Source: an uncultured Clostridium sp.
GTDB taxonomy: Bacteria > Bacillota_I > Bacilli_A > RF39 > UBA660
Assembly (NCBI GenBank): GCA_902493795.1
Contig: CABUQZ010000009.1
Location: forward strand, 1-64,000
Direction: 5' to 3'
Length of the DNA stretch: 64,000 bases
The notes beneath the pieces are model-generated. The model was not told where the DNA came from and did not search any database. It was given only the letters and a program-made list of their open reading frames with translations. Of the stretch, positions 44,557-52,483 are shown one piece after another (the stretch's first letter is position 1; every line of letters starts with the position of its first letter). Both the position numbers and the translations under genes were made by a program.

Positions 44557-45913
44557 AATCGCCTATAAAGTTAATAATGAAATAGTAACATATCAAGAAT
44601 TATGGAGTTCTATCGAAAAGTATTCACATCTTTTAAAATGTCAAGGAACATCTCCAGTTATAATTTATGGACATAAAGAAATAAATGTTATTAAATCAAT
44701 ATTATCTTGTCTTTTAGCTAACAGGACTTATGTTCCAATTGGATCTTGTACACCAATTTCTAGATTAGAGAAAATAGTTGAAATTACTAAATCAACATTA
44801 ATATTAACAGATGAAGATATAAGTATTGATAATATTTGTTCAACAAGTATTGAATTCTTAGATAAATTTGCTAGTTTTAAAGAAAATGAAATAGACAATA
44901 ATATTGTTTATATGATTTTTACATCTGGAAGTACTGGAGAACCTAAAGGTGTTCCAATAAGTAAAGATAACTTAAATAATTTTGTAAACTGGATAAGTAA
45001 CTTGAAACCTTTGTGCAATTACAAAGATATATGTGTTTTGAATCAAGCTAGTTTTAGTTTTGACTTAAGTGTTGCAGACTTTTATTATTCGATGTGTAAT
45101 GGGCACACTTTAATCGCGTTAAATGGTGATGTTCAAAATGATTTTGATGAAATATTTTCTATTATGCACGAAGTTACAGTAGCAGTTATGACTCCAACGC
45201 TTATGAAAATATGTTTGCTAAACAAAGATTTTAATGAATTTAATTTTCCAAATTTTAAATGTGTATATTTTTGTGGAGAAACGCTAGAAAATAAAACAGT
45301 AAAGAAACTATTTGAATCTTTTCCAAATTTAGAAGTAATAAATGCATATGGACCAACTGAGGCAACATCAGCAGTATCTGCAATAAATATTACGAAAGAT
45401 ATAGTAAATAACGAAGAATTACTTCCAGTAGGTTCTATTAATAATTTAGCAACTGATGTAGAAATAATCGATGATGAAATAGTTTTAAAAGGTCCAAGTG
45501 TTTTTAGTGGATACCTAGGAAATATGAAAGGTGGTTATTACAAAGAAGATAACCTTAATTGTTATAAAACTGGTGATATTGGTTTTATCAAAGATAATAA
45601 ATTATATTGCAAAGGAAGAAAAGATAGTCAAATAAAATACAAGGGATATCGTATTGAATTAAATGATATTGAACAGAATATTTCAAAAATTAAAGGTGTT
45701 TTAGAGTGTGCAGTTGTTGCTAAATATAACGAAGATAATGTTGTAAAAACAATAAAAGCTTTTGTAGTAGGAAACGTTGATGCAAGTTATATAAAAGAAG
45801 AATTGCAAAAAATAATTCCAGGCTATATGATGCCTAGAACAATAAAAATATTAGATAAATTACCAATTAATCAAAATGGTAAAATAGATAGAAAGGCTTT
45901 AAGAGATTTATGA
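44504..45913 (+). CDS. dltA: DltA-like D-alanine--carrier ligase (adenylation enzyme)
   Basis: The protein has 469 residues, slightly shorter than DltA (about 500). It shows adenylation motifs: MIFTSGSTGEPKGVPIS, SFDLSVADFYYS, NAYGPTEATSAV, YKTGDIG and NGKIDRKAL. FCGE before the NAYGPTE motif matches DltA, where this Cys region is linked to D-Ala selection. It would activate D-alanine and load it on the carrier encoded next; the genes overlap by four bases. In dlt operons DltB and DltD move D-Ala onto teichoic acids, but neither is present here. Confidence 0.82.
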   Translation: MKMIIEKIQKIVEKNPNKIAYKVNNEIVTYQELWSSIEKYSHLLKCQGTSPVIIYGHKEINVIKSILSCLLANRTYVPIGSCTPISRLEKIVEITKSTLILTDEDISIDNICSTSIEFLDKFASFKENEIDNNIVYMIFTSGSTGEPKGVPISKDNLNNFVNWISNLKPLCNYKDICVLNQASFSFDLSVADFYYSMCNGHTLIALNGDVQNDFDEIFSIMHEVTVAVMTPTLMKICLLNKDFNEFNFPNFKCVYFCGETLENKTVKKLFESFPNLEVINAYGPTEATSAVSAINITKDIVNNEELLPVGSINNLATDVEIIDDEIVLKGPSVFSGYLGNMKGGYYKEDNLNCYKTGDIGFIKDNKLYCKGRKDSQIKYKGYRIELNDIEQNISKIKGVLECAVVAKYNEDNVVKTIKAFVVGNVDASYIKEELQKIIPGYMMPRTIKILDKLPINQNGKIDRKALRDL

Positions 45914-46152
45914 TAGGTAGTAAGATTAATGTTAAAGATTTATTATATGATATATGTGAAGATGAATTAGTTTACAAAGATGACATTGATTTAGTAAGTA
46001 GTGGTTTATTAGATTCTTATGCCTTTATCGAACTGTTTTCAAGACTAGAAGACTATGGAATAAATATTCAGCCAACAAGAATTGATCGTTCAAAGTTAAA
46101 AACAGTTAAAGGTATTGAAGCTTTGATTGAGGAATATTTAGATAAGAAATAG
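45910..46152 (+). CDS. dltC: DltC-like carrier protein
   Basis: This 80-residue protein has SGLLDSYAFIELFSRLED: the Ser in LDS is the phosphopantetheine site, and the motif resembles DltC. It overlaps dltA by ATGA and is followed by a terminator, so the vanW-dltA-dltC operon ends here. It would carry D-alanyl thioester. Activation by the phosphopantetheinyl transferase at 42964 is likely. Confidence 0.85.
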   Translation: MIGSKINVKDLLYDICEDELVYKDDIDLVSSGLLDSYAFIELFSRLEDYGINIQPTRIDRSKLKTVKGIEALIEEYLDKK

Positions 46153-46157
46153 AAATA

Positions 46158-46187
46158 ATATATCATATATTTGATATATTTTTTTTA
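46158..46187 (+). terminator. terminator after dltC
   Basis: ATATATCA pairs with TGATATAT around a 6-base loop, followed by T. Confidence 0.75.
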
Positions 46188-46270
46188 CATGTTATTTTTA
46201 AGAACAAAATAAATAATATAAAAAAATATAATTCTATGTTATAACTTATAATAGAGATGAGTGTGGTAAA

Positions 46271-47806
46271 ATGAATGAATTATTAGAAAAAGAAAAAACT
46301 ATTTTGGAAGTTATTTCTGATATTTTTATTTTTATCATTATCATTATCTTTCCACTTATGGTAGATTCAACAGGATTTTTTCACATACTAGAATGTAAAT
46401 GGTATTCATTTATTTTAATTGCTGGAGCATATATTGGAATTACAATGGTTGTATTTTTATATTTTCTGATAATCAAAAAAATAAATTATTTTAAAAATAC
46501 CAAACTATCGATTATTCAGTGGCTTGCTATCTTATTTTTGATAGTTAATCTCATTTCTTGTTTTGCTTCTCCCTTTTTTAAGTCTTATGATTTATTTATA
46601 GGTGTTGGAAGAGGAGAAGGTCTTATTGTTAGTTCACTTTATATTCTCATTTTTTTATTTGTATCCTTATTTGCTAAATTTAAAATAAAGTACTTAGCGT
46701 ACTTTTCAATTGCATCGATATTGATAAATTTTATTGCTATTTTACAATATATTGGATTTAATCCTTTTAATATGTATCAAAAAGGAATAGGAACACACAA
46801 TGTAAGTTTTATGGCAACAATAGGTAATGTTGATTTTATTTCTGCAATGTATTGTATTCTTTTATCAGTTTCTTTTTCATCATTTGTATTTCTTGAAAAC
46901 GACAAAAAACATATGAAGATAATTCATCTTTTATCAGTATTGATGGGATTCTTTATATTGGGAATAATCGATGTTCAAAGTGGAAAAGTAGCATTTTTGT
47001 TAACTTTAGTTATAATATCACCATTTATAATATCAAATAATAAACGATTAAGTAGAGCAGTTATAATGCTTGCAACAATACTAATGTCATATTGTATTAA
47101 CATAATTATTAATCCAGAATATCACTATGATTTACAAAAGCTAAGTTTGTATTTTCAATTTAATTATATAGTTGTTTTATTTATAGCTATTTGTGCATTA
47201 TTAATTTATTTAGCATATATACTTTATAAAACAAATTATGATATTTCAAAAAATAAAAAAATAATAAAATTTTTCTATTTTGGTTTAATTGTGTGTGGCA
47301 TTTTGGGGTTGATAGTCTTATATTTTGGAAATTTTAAAAGTGGAATGCTATATGAGATTCATGAATTATTGCATGGAAATTTTGATGACAATTTTGGTAC
47401 ATATAGAGTATTTTTATGGAAAAGAACAATAACACTAATTAAAGAGTTTCCAATTTTAGGATCTGGCCCTGATACGTTTGCGATAAGATTTATGGCAAAA
47501 TATACATCTGATATTGCTGCTATTGGACCTTTGACACTTAATGATACTGCTGCAAACATTTATTTAACAATGATAATTAATTTAGGAATTGTAGGTTTAC
47601 TTAATTATCTGGTTTTTCTTTTCTTTCAAATAAAAAAAGGCATAAAAAATATAAATTGTTATTCTTCTATTTTGCTTATTGCATTTATATGTTACTTAAT
47701 TCAATCATTCTTTAACTTATCAGTTGTTATTGTTAGTCCTATGTTCTGGATTTTGATGGCTTTACATTATAATAGTTTAGAAACTAATGCTATTGACAAA
47801 AAATGA
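46271..47806 (+). CDS. O-antigen ligase/polymerase-family membrane protein
   Basis: The protein has 511 residues and about 12-13 membrane helices. A large loop before the last helices contains GTYRVFLWKRTITLIKEFP and LGSGPDTF, the pattern of the Wzy_C family, which includes WaaL ligases, Wzy polymerases and O-linked protein glycosyltransferases (PglL). TATAAT lies at 46247. The gene directly after it encodes an anchored protein with ten NSNAT repeats, a possible glycosylation target. Which activity applies cannot be read from sequence alone. Confidence 0.8.
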   Translation: MNELLEKEKTILEVISDIFIFIIIIIFPLMVDSTGFFHILECKWYSFILIAGAYIGITMVVFLYFLIIKKINYFKNTKLSIIQWLAILFLIVNLISCFASPFFKSYDLFIGVGRGEGLIVSSLYILIFLFVSLFAKFKIKYLAYFSIASILINFIAILQYIGFNPFNMYQKGIGTHNVSFMATIGNVDFISAMYCILLSVSFSSFVFLENDKKHMKIIHLLSVLMGFFILGIIDVQSGKVAFLLTLVIISPFIISNNKRLSRAVIMLATILMSYCINIIINPEYHYDLQKLSLYFQFNYIVVLFIAICALLIYLAYILYKTNYDISKNKKIIKFFYFGLIVCGILGLIVLYFGNFKSGMLYEIHELLHGNFDDNFGTYRVFLWKRTITLIKEFPILGSGPDTFAIRFMAKYTSDIAAIGPLTLNDTAANIYLTMIINLGIVGLLNYLVFLFFQIKKGIKNINCYSSILLIAFICYLIQSFFNLSVVIVSPMFWILMALHYNSLETNAIDKK

Positions 47807-47849
47807 CAAATTATACTATCATTTATCTTAGAGAATAGGGTGTGATTAT

Positions 47850-49514
47850 ATGTTAGAAAAATTTAAAGGGAATGTTATGAAACTTACATTGGGTGGAATA
47901 GCATTATTTATTTTCGGAATTTTTATAGGAATTCAATTAAACTCAGGAGCAATTGATTCGATTCAAGGATTTTTGTTTAATGTAACAAGAAACTCTAGCG
48001 CAACAAACTCAAACGCCACAAACTCAAATGCCACAAACTCAAATGCCACAAACTCAAACGCAACGAATTCAAATGCAACGAATTCAAATGCCACAAACTC
48101 AAATGCAACGAATTCAAATGCCACAAACTCAAATGCCACAAACTCAAACGCAGAAGATCCTAGTGCAACAGATAATATAATATATCTTGAAAGCTTTCAT
48201 TTGATAACTAAAGAAGCAAATGCTGGAGATACTGTTTACGTAAGTTTCGAAACAAGTGGTGCATGTCTTAATGGTATAACTGTCACATTAAAAAATCAAA
48301 AAAATAATACAACCTTTACTGCATTAGTAAAATCAATAGATGATGACCCATATATTATTTTACCAAGCAATTTATCTACATCTTCATACATTGTTACAGA
48401 TGTATTACTAATTGGTTTGAACAGCGATAAAACAACATTTAGTAAACATTACAACAATAATAGTATAGAATTAAAAGATACTGTCTCTGTTAAAGAAAAA
48501 GTTGTTGTTACCCCTGTAAAACTTAATAGTATTTCTATTGATCCAACTGATGTATCAGTGGGTAGTAAGATTAATGTCACATTTGATGTTAATAAATCTT
48601 TACAAAGCTTAAAACTAGAATTTAAATCTACAGATAATAAAACAATGGTTGTGTATGTTAAATCATTAACAAATAAACCATATTTTGAAATACCTACAAC
48701 AACAGTTGGTGGAACATATTCATTATATAGTGCTACATTAACTTCTTCTGATAGTACAAAAGTCTATACAACGAATGGATCTAATGGATCTTTAAAATTT
48801 AATTTTAATTCAAAACTTGTAATTAGTGATGGAACAGAAACTTCATTTATATATAATAACGAAGATATTAATTCACAAATAATTACTAAGCTATATAATT
48901 CTAAAGAAAAAACAGAAATTACAATTAATGCTGATTCAAACACAATAATTGATAAAGAATTATTTAATACAATTAAAGGAAAAGATAAAACTTTAATAAT
49001 TAATCATAGTGATAATCAACTTGTATTTAATGGAAATGATATTAAGAATTCTAAAACTATAGATGTTAATATGTTAATCGAAGAAACTACAGCAAATGAA
49101 AATATTAGAAAATTAGTTTCAAAAGGTATTATTGTTAACTTCCCAGATAATGGTAATCTTCCTGGAAATGCTTTAGTAAGAGTTAAAGCAACAGAAGATA
49201 TTAATAAACTACTTGGTGATAAGATTTATGTATATTTTTACAATGAATCTTCTAATAATTTCTCTGTTATAGCAGAAGATGTTAAGAAAAAAGATGACGG
49301 ATATTATGAATTTACAATATCACATAATTCTGATTATCTATTGGTAAATAAAAAAATAGATAGCAAATTAGTTGTATCTCAAAATATTGATAACGTAGTT
49401 TCATTCCAAAAAAGTAACGGTACATACTTGTTATTAATTGGAGTAGGAGTAGTTGTAGCTATATCATTAGCTATAGTTATCATAGTAGTTAGGAAAAAGA
49501 AAGAGATTAAATAA
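47850..49514 (+). CDS. membrane-anchored protein with ten NSNAT repeats
   Basis: The protein has 554 residues. An N-terminal membrane helix (about residues 12-30) is followed by a low-complexity stretch of ten ATNSN repeats (51-100), a beta-rich region with two similar domains (about 110-210 and 228-320, both with a VYVxF/INVTF start and KSxxxxPY), and a C-terminal domain. A second membrane helix (about residues 527-546) precedes a basic tail. Each repeat holds an NAT sequon and several Ser/Thr, so glycosylation is plausible. It follows the ligase-family gene by 43 bases and ends with a bidirectional terminator. The family is unknown. Confidence 0.78.
   Translation: MLEKFKGNVMKLTLGGIALFIFGIFIGIQLNSGAIDSIQGFLFNVTRNSSATNSNATNSNATNSNATNSNATNSNATNSNATNSNATNSNATNSNATNSNAEDPSATDNIIYLESFHLITKEANAGDTVYVSFETSGACLNGITVTLKNQKNNTTFTALVKSIDDDPYIILPSNLSTSSYIVTDVLLIGLNSDKTTFSKHYNNNSIELKDTVSVKEKVVVTPVKLNSISIDPTDVSVGSKINVTFDVNKSLQSLKLEFKSTDNKTMVVYVKSLTNKPYFEIPTTTVGGTYSLYSATLTSSDSTKVYTTNGSNGSLKFNFNSKLVISDGTETSFIYNNEDINSQIITKLYNSKEKTEITINADSNTIIDKELFNTIKGKDKTLIINHSDNQLVFNGNDIKNSKTIDVNMLIEETTANENIRKLVSKGIIVNFPDNGNLPGNALVRVKATEDINKLLGDKIYVYFYNESSNNFSVIAEDVKKKDDGYYEFTISHNSDYLLVNKKIDSKLVVSQNIDNVVSFQKSNGTYLLLIGVGVVVAISLAIVIIVVRKKKEIK
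48000..48149 (+). repeat. ten 15-bp tandem repeats encoding ATNSN
   Basis: Ten units of exactly 15 bp. Two forms alternate: GCCACAAACTCAAAT-like (units 2-4, 7, 9, 10, with T/C at the last base) and GCAACGAATTCAAAT (units 5, 6, 8); unit 1 is intermediate. This indicates slippage or unequal exchange in multiples of 15, which keeps the frame. Confidence 0.92.
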
Positions 49515-49521
49515 AAACAAA

Positions 49522-49557
49522 AAATATGTTTCTTAAATTGAAACATATTTTTTTATA
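49522..49557. terminator. bidirectional terminator
   Basis: AAAATATGTTTC pairs with GAAACATATTTT around a 7-base loop, between convergent genes, with U-rich ends on both strands. Confidence 0.85.
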
Positions 49558-50713
49558 TTGTATTTTTCCAATTATTGTAAGGTTTGTCTTTAAATGTCTT
49601 GATTAATCTTTTTACTTTTTCTCTTGAAACAGAACCTTTAAAAAATTTGTTTATTTCTTTATCAAGTAAAATGGTATTTTCTTCAAGAATTTCATTATAT
49701 TTTTTTGCTTGAGAAATTTCTTCTTGATATTCATCTTCAAAGAATTTATCAACGAACTCTTTTTGTTTATCTTCATTTAGAATAGAAAAAGAAGATAGCA
49801 AATCTTTATTATTTCTAAACCTATTTATTCTTGCAAGACTTCTAATATTTCTTTTTTTAGCTTCGTTACAAGAAGAAACAATATAATCCCAGGCAAGACT
49901 TTTATAAATACCATTGTTTAAGGCAGCAAAAACGGTTTCTTTTATTTCAAAAGGAGTATCACATTCCATAACAGCATTTAAAGCACGTTTTCTATTAACT
50001 ATTTTTTTCCAACATTCTTCATCAATTGAAGTTGCACTAAGTCTTTCAATTTGTTCTCTTTTAGAAAATTGATTAGAAGAATCATTTACATTGATATATG
50101 AATGAATATCCTTAAGTAAAGTTCTAACATATTTTCTAGCAAGATCAATATTAACTTTATAAAGACGATTAAATGACATCACAATTAAATTAAGTTCTTC
50201 TTCACTAAATTGATCATTTAAAATTTTGTCTATTTCTTCATCAGTATATAACATTGGAAGAGCTAAAATTTGTGCTTTAACATAATTTTTGTCGTTAGCT
50301 TTATATAACTTATCAAGTAAAATATTTACTTCTTGAGGAAAATAACTGATTTCTTTTTTAAAATCTCTATTTTTAAATAATCCACGAGCTACATAATAAT
50401 ATCTAGCTTTTTTTAAATCAATTTTTGAATCCCAAAGCATACTTATATTAGTATTTCTAATTGAATTACGATCTTGTGAAGATAAAGAAGAAATTTCAAA
50501 CTTAGTAAGATTCTTCAAAGAACATAATACTTTTGTAGCAATTTCATCCTGAAAGAAAGAAGAAAAGATAAAATTACGAGCTTCTTCTAATGAAATATCG
50601 CTAGGCAAGTTTTTAATTAATCGTAATTGTTCTTTTGTTAAATTAACAATATCTTCATCACTAAAATATTTATCTAGTTCTACTAGTAACTGTTCTAAAA
50701 CATCATATTTCAT
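49553..50713 (-). CDS. unknown all-helical protein
   Basis: The protein has 386 residues, with no signal peptide or membrane helix. It is almost wholly helical, with recurring patterns such as DEDIVNLTKEQLRLIKNLP, DEEIDKILNDQFSEEELNLI and repeated LxxARxY segments, suggesting a helical-repeat scaffold. AGGTGAT-like sequence precedes the start on its strand. It is convergent with the NSNAT-repeat gene and divergent from the T-box operon. No family is recognised. Confidence 0.65.
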   Translation of the reverse strand: MKYDVLEQLLVELDKYFSDEDIVNLTKEQLRLIKNLPSDISLEEARNFIFSSFFQDEIATKVLCSLKNLTKFEISSLSSQDRNSIRNTNISMLWDSKIDLKKARYYYVARGLFKNRDFKKEISYFPQEVNILLDKLYKANDKNYVKAQILALPMLYTDEEIDKILNDQFSEEELNLIVMSFNRLYKVNIDLARKYVRTLLKDIHSYINVNDSSNQFSKREQIERLSATSIDEECWKKIVNRKRALNAVMECDTPFEIKETVFAALNNGIYKSLAWDYIVSSCNEAKKRNIRSLARINRFRNNKDLLSSFSILNEDKQKEFVDKFFEDEYQEEISQAKKYNEILEENTILLDKEINKFFKGSVSREKVKRLIKTFKDKPYNNWKNTI

Positions 50714-50776
50714 TATATCACCTTCTATTGAGAAAGTATTTTATCAAAAAAAAACACAAAATTCAAGAAAAATTAC

Positions 50777-50805
50777 TTGAAATTAAATGCGTGTTATTGT
50801 AATAT
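50777..50805 (+). promoter_or_regulatory. promoter of the hisS-aspS T-box operon
   Basis: TTGAAA and TAATAT are separated by 17 bases, about 25 bases before the start of the T-box leader. Confidence 0.7.
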
Positions 50806-50824
50806 AAAGTTAACTTCTGGCAAA

Positions 50825-51015
50825 AAGAGTAGTGAATATATTTTTTTTAGAGAAAGTATGTATGGTGAAAATACTTATTAATAATTCATGAATGACAGTT
50901 GCTTTATATGAAGAGTCGTGTATTCGCGTTAAGAATCAAAGCATAATTAATTATGGAATTAAGGTGGCACCACGAGGAAATCGTCCTTATATAGTGTCAT
51001 CTTTTTATATTTTTT
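50825..51015 (+). promoter_or_regulatory. T-box leader, probably sensing tRNA-Asp
   Basis: AAGGTGGCACCACG (50961-50974) is the hallmark T-box sequence, followed by CGTCCTT that can form the antiterminator with AAGG and ACGA. An alternative stem, TGGCAC with GTGTCA, precedes T-rich sequence and would terminate. A candidate specifier GAC (Asp) lies at 50894-50896 in GAATGACAG. The bulge TGGC would pair with an acceptor end of GCCA, so a discriminator G, as in bacterial tRNA-Asp; tRNA-His normally has C. Uncharged tRNA-Asp would raise expression of the hisS-aspS operon. Confidence 0.85.
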
Positions 51016-51028
51016 AGGAGGAAAAGTT

Positions 51029-52483
51029 ATGATTAATAAACAAAAAGGATGTCTTGACCTATATGGAATGAATGCTAAGAAATGGCAATATGTAAACAAA
51101 GTAATCGATAGTTTAATGGAAAAGTACAATTATAATTATATTCGTACACCTATTTTTGAATCATCTGAACTATTTCATAGAGGAATAGGAGATTCAACTG
51201 ATGTTGTAACAAAAGAAACCTATGACTTTAAAGATAGAGGAGATAGAAACATTACATTACGTCCTGAAGGAACAGCAGGAATAGTAAGAAGCTACATTGA
51301 AAACAAAATGTATGGAGATCCTAATCAACCAGTAAAACTTTACTATAATGGAACAATGTATCGTTATGAAAGACCTCAAAGTGGAAGAGATAGAGAATTC
51401 ACTCAATTTGGAGTAGAAGTATTAGGAAGCGATGATCCACTTGTAGATGCAGAAGTAATATCAATTCCAGTAATGCTTTTAAAAATGTTAGGTCTAAAAG
51501 GAGTTAAAGTAAAAATTAATTCATTAGGAGATAAAGAATCACGTGAAAGATATCGCGAAGCTTTAATTGATTACTTTAAACCACATATCAACGAACTTTG
51601 TGAAGATTGTAATGAACGTCTTCTAAAAAATCCATTGAGAATTTTAGATTGTAAAGTTGATAAAGATAATGTTTTATTAAAGAATGCCCCAAAAACAGTA
51701 GATTATTTAAATGAAGAAAGTACAAAAAGATTTGTAGCAGTTCAGGAATATTTAAATGAACTTGAAATAGATTATGAAATTGATTATAGACTAGTAAGAG
51801 GATTAGACTACTATAATCACATTGTCTTTGAAATAGAAGCTTCAGTTGAAGGATTTGGGTCAAATAACGTTTTAGCAGGTGGTGGAAGATATAATGGTCT
51901 TGTTGATACACTTGATGGACCAGCTACTTCTTGTGTAGGATTTGCTTGTGGCCTTGGAAGAATTATTCAAGCGCTAGATCTTGAAGAAGTAGAACTTCCA
52001 ATTGATGATAAACTTGAAGTATTTGTAATGTATGTGTCAGAAACAGAAAAGAAATACGCTGCAAGTTTAGTTAACTACCTAAGATCAAATGGGTTTAAAA
52101 CTGATACAGAGTATACTGGAAGAGGATTAAAAGCTCAGTTTAAACAAGCAGATAGATTAAAAGCTAAATTCTTAATTATCTTAAATGATGAAGACTTAAA
52201 AAATGACGAAGTAAGAATAAAAGATAATAAAACTAAAAAAGAAGAACTAGTAGGAATTGATTACTTATTATATTTCCTAGATGAACATTTAAGTGATGAA
52301 GATTTAGGTGACTTAGAAGATTATCAACAACACCCATATTGTGAAGATGACTGTGATTGTGACCACGATTGCGATTGTGACTGTGATGATGACTGTGACT
52401 GTGACGAAGAAGACGAGTGCAAGTGTCATCATGAAAATCACGAATGTTGCCATGGAAACTGTCATTGTAAGGAGGAAGATTAA
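51029..52483 (+). CDS. hisS: histidyl-tRNA synthetase with a Cys/Asp/His-rich C-terminal tail
   Basis: The protein has 484 residues against about 420-430 in the family. The catalytic core has LRPEGTAGIVR, YRYERPQSGRDREFTQFG, LVRGLDYYNHIVFEIE and GGGRYNGL, followed by the anticodon-binding domain (VFVMYVSETEKKYA...RGLKAQFKQADR). After about residue 430 an extra tail appears: from Cys438 to the end, 47 residues hold 14 Cys and 6 His, mostly in CD/DC dipeptides with many Asp and Glu. The tail looks metal-binding. The gene is read straight into aspS (stop and start adjacent) and is controlled by the T-box leader. Confidence 0.93.
   Translation: MINKQKGCLDLYGMNAKKWQYVNKVIDSLMEKYNYNYIRTPIFESSELFHRGIGDSTDVVTKETYDFKDRGDRNITLRPEGTAGIVRSYIENKMYGDPNQPVKLYYNGTMYRYERPQSGRDREFTQFGVEVLGSDDPLVDAEVISIPVMLLKMLGLKGVKVKINSLGDKESRERYREALIDYFKPHINELCEDCNERLLKNPLRILDCKVDKDNVLLKNAPKTVDYLNEESTKRFVAVQEYLNELEIDYEIDYRLVRGLDYYNHIVFEIEASVEGFGSNNVLAGGGRYNGLVDTLDGPATSCVGFACGLGRIIQALDLEEVELPIDDKLEVFVMYVSETEKKYAASLVNYLRSNGFKTDTEYTGRGLKAQFKQADRLKAKFLIILNDEDLKNDEVRIKDNKTKKEELVGIDYLLYFLDEHLSDEDLGDLEDYQQHPYCEDDCDCDHDCDCDCDDDCDCDEEDECKCHHENHECCHGNCHCKEED

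Noticed and set aside
42964..46152. A nonribosomal peptide synthetase cluster, suggested by Sfp, adenylation and carrier proteins
   Set aside because: No condensation or thioesterase domain is present, and the adenylation and carrier sequences resemble DltA and DltC.
48000..48149. A CRISPR array at the short tandem repeats
   Set aside because: The 15-base units are contiguous, have no spacers and lie in frame within a surface protein; no cas gene is present.
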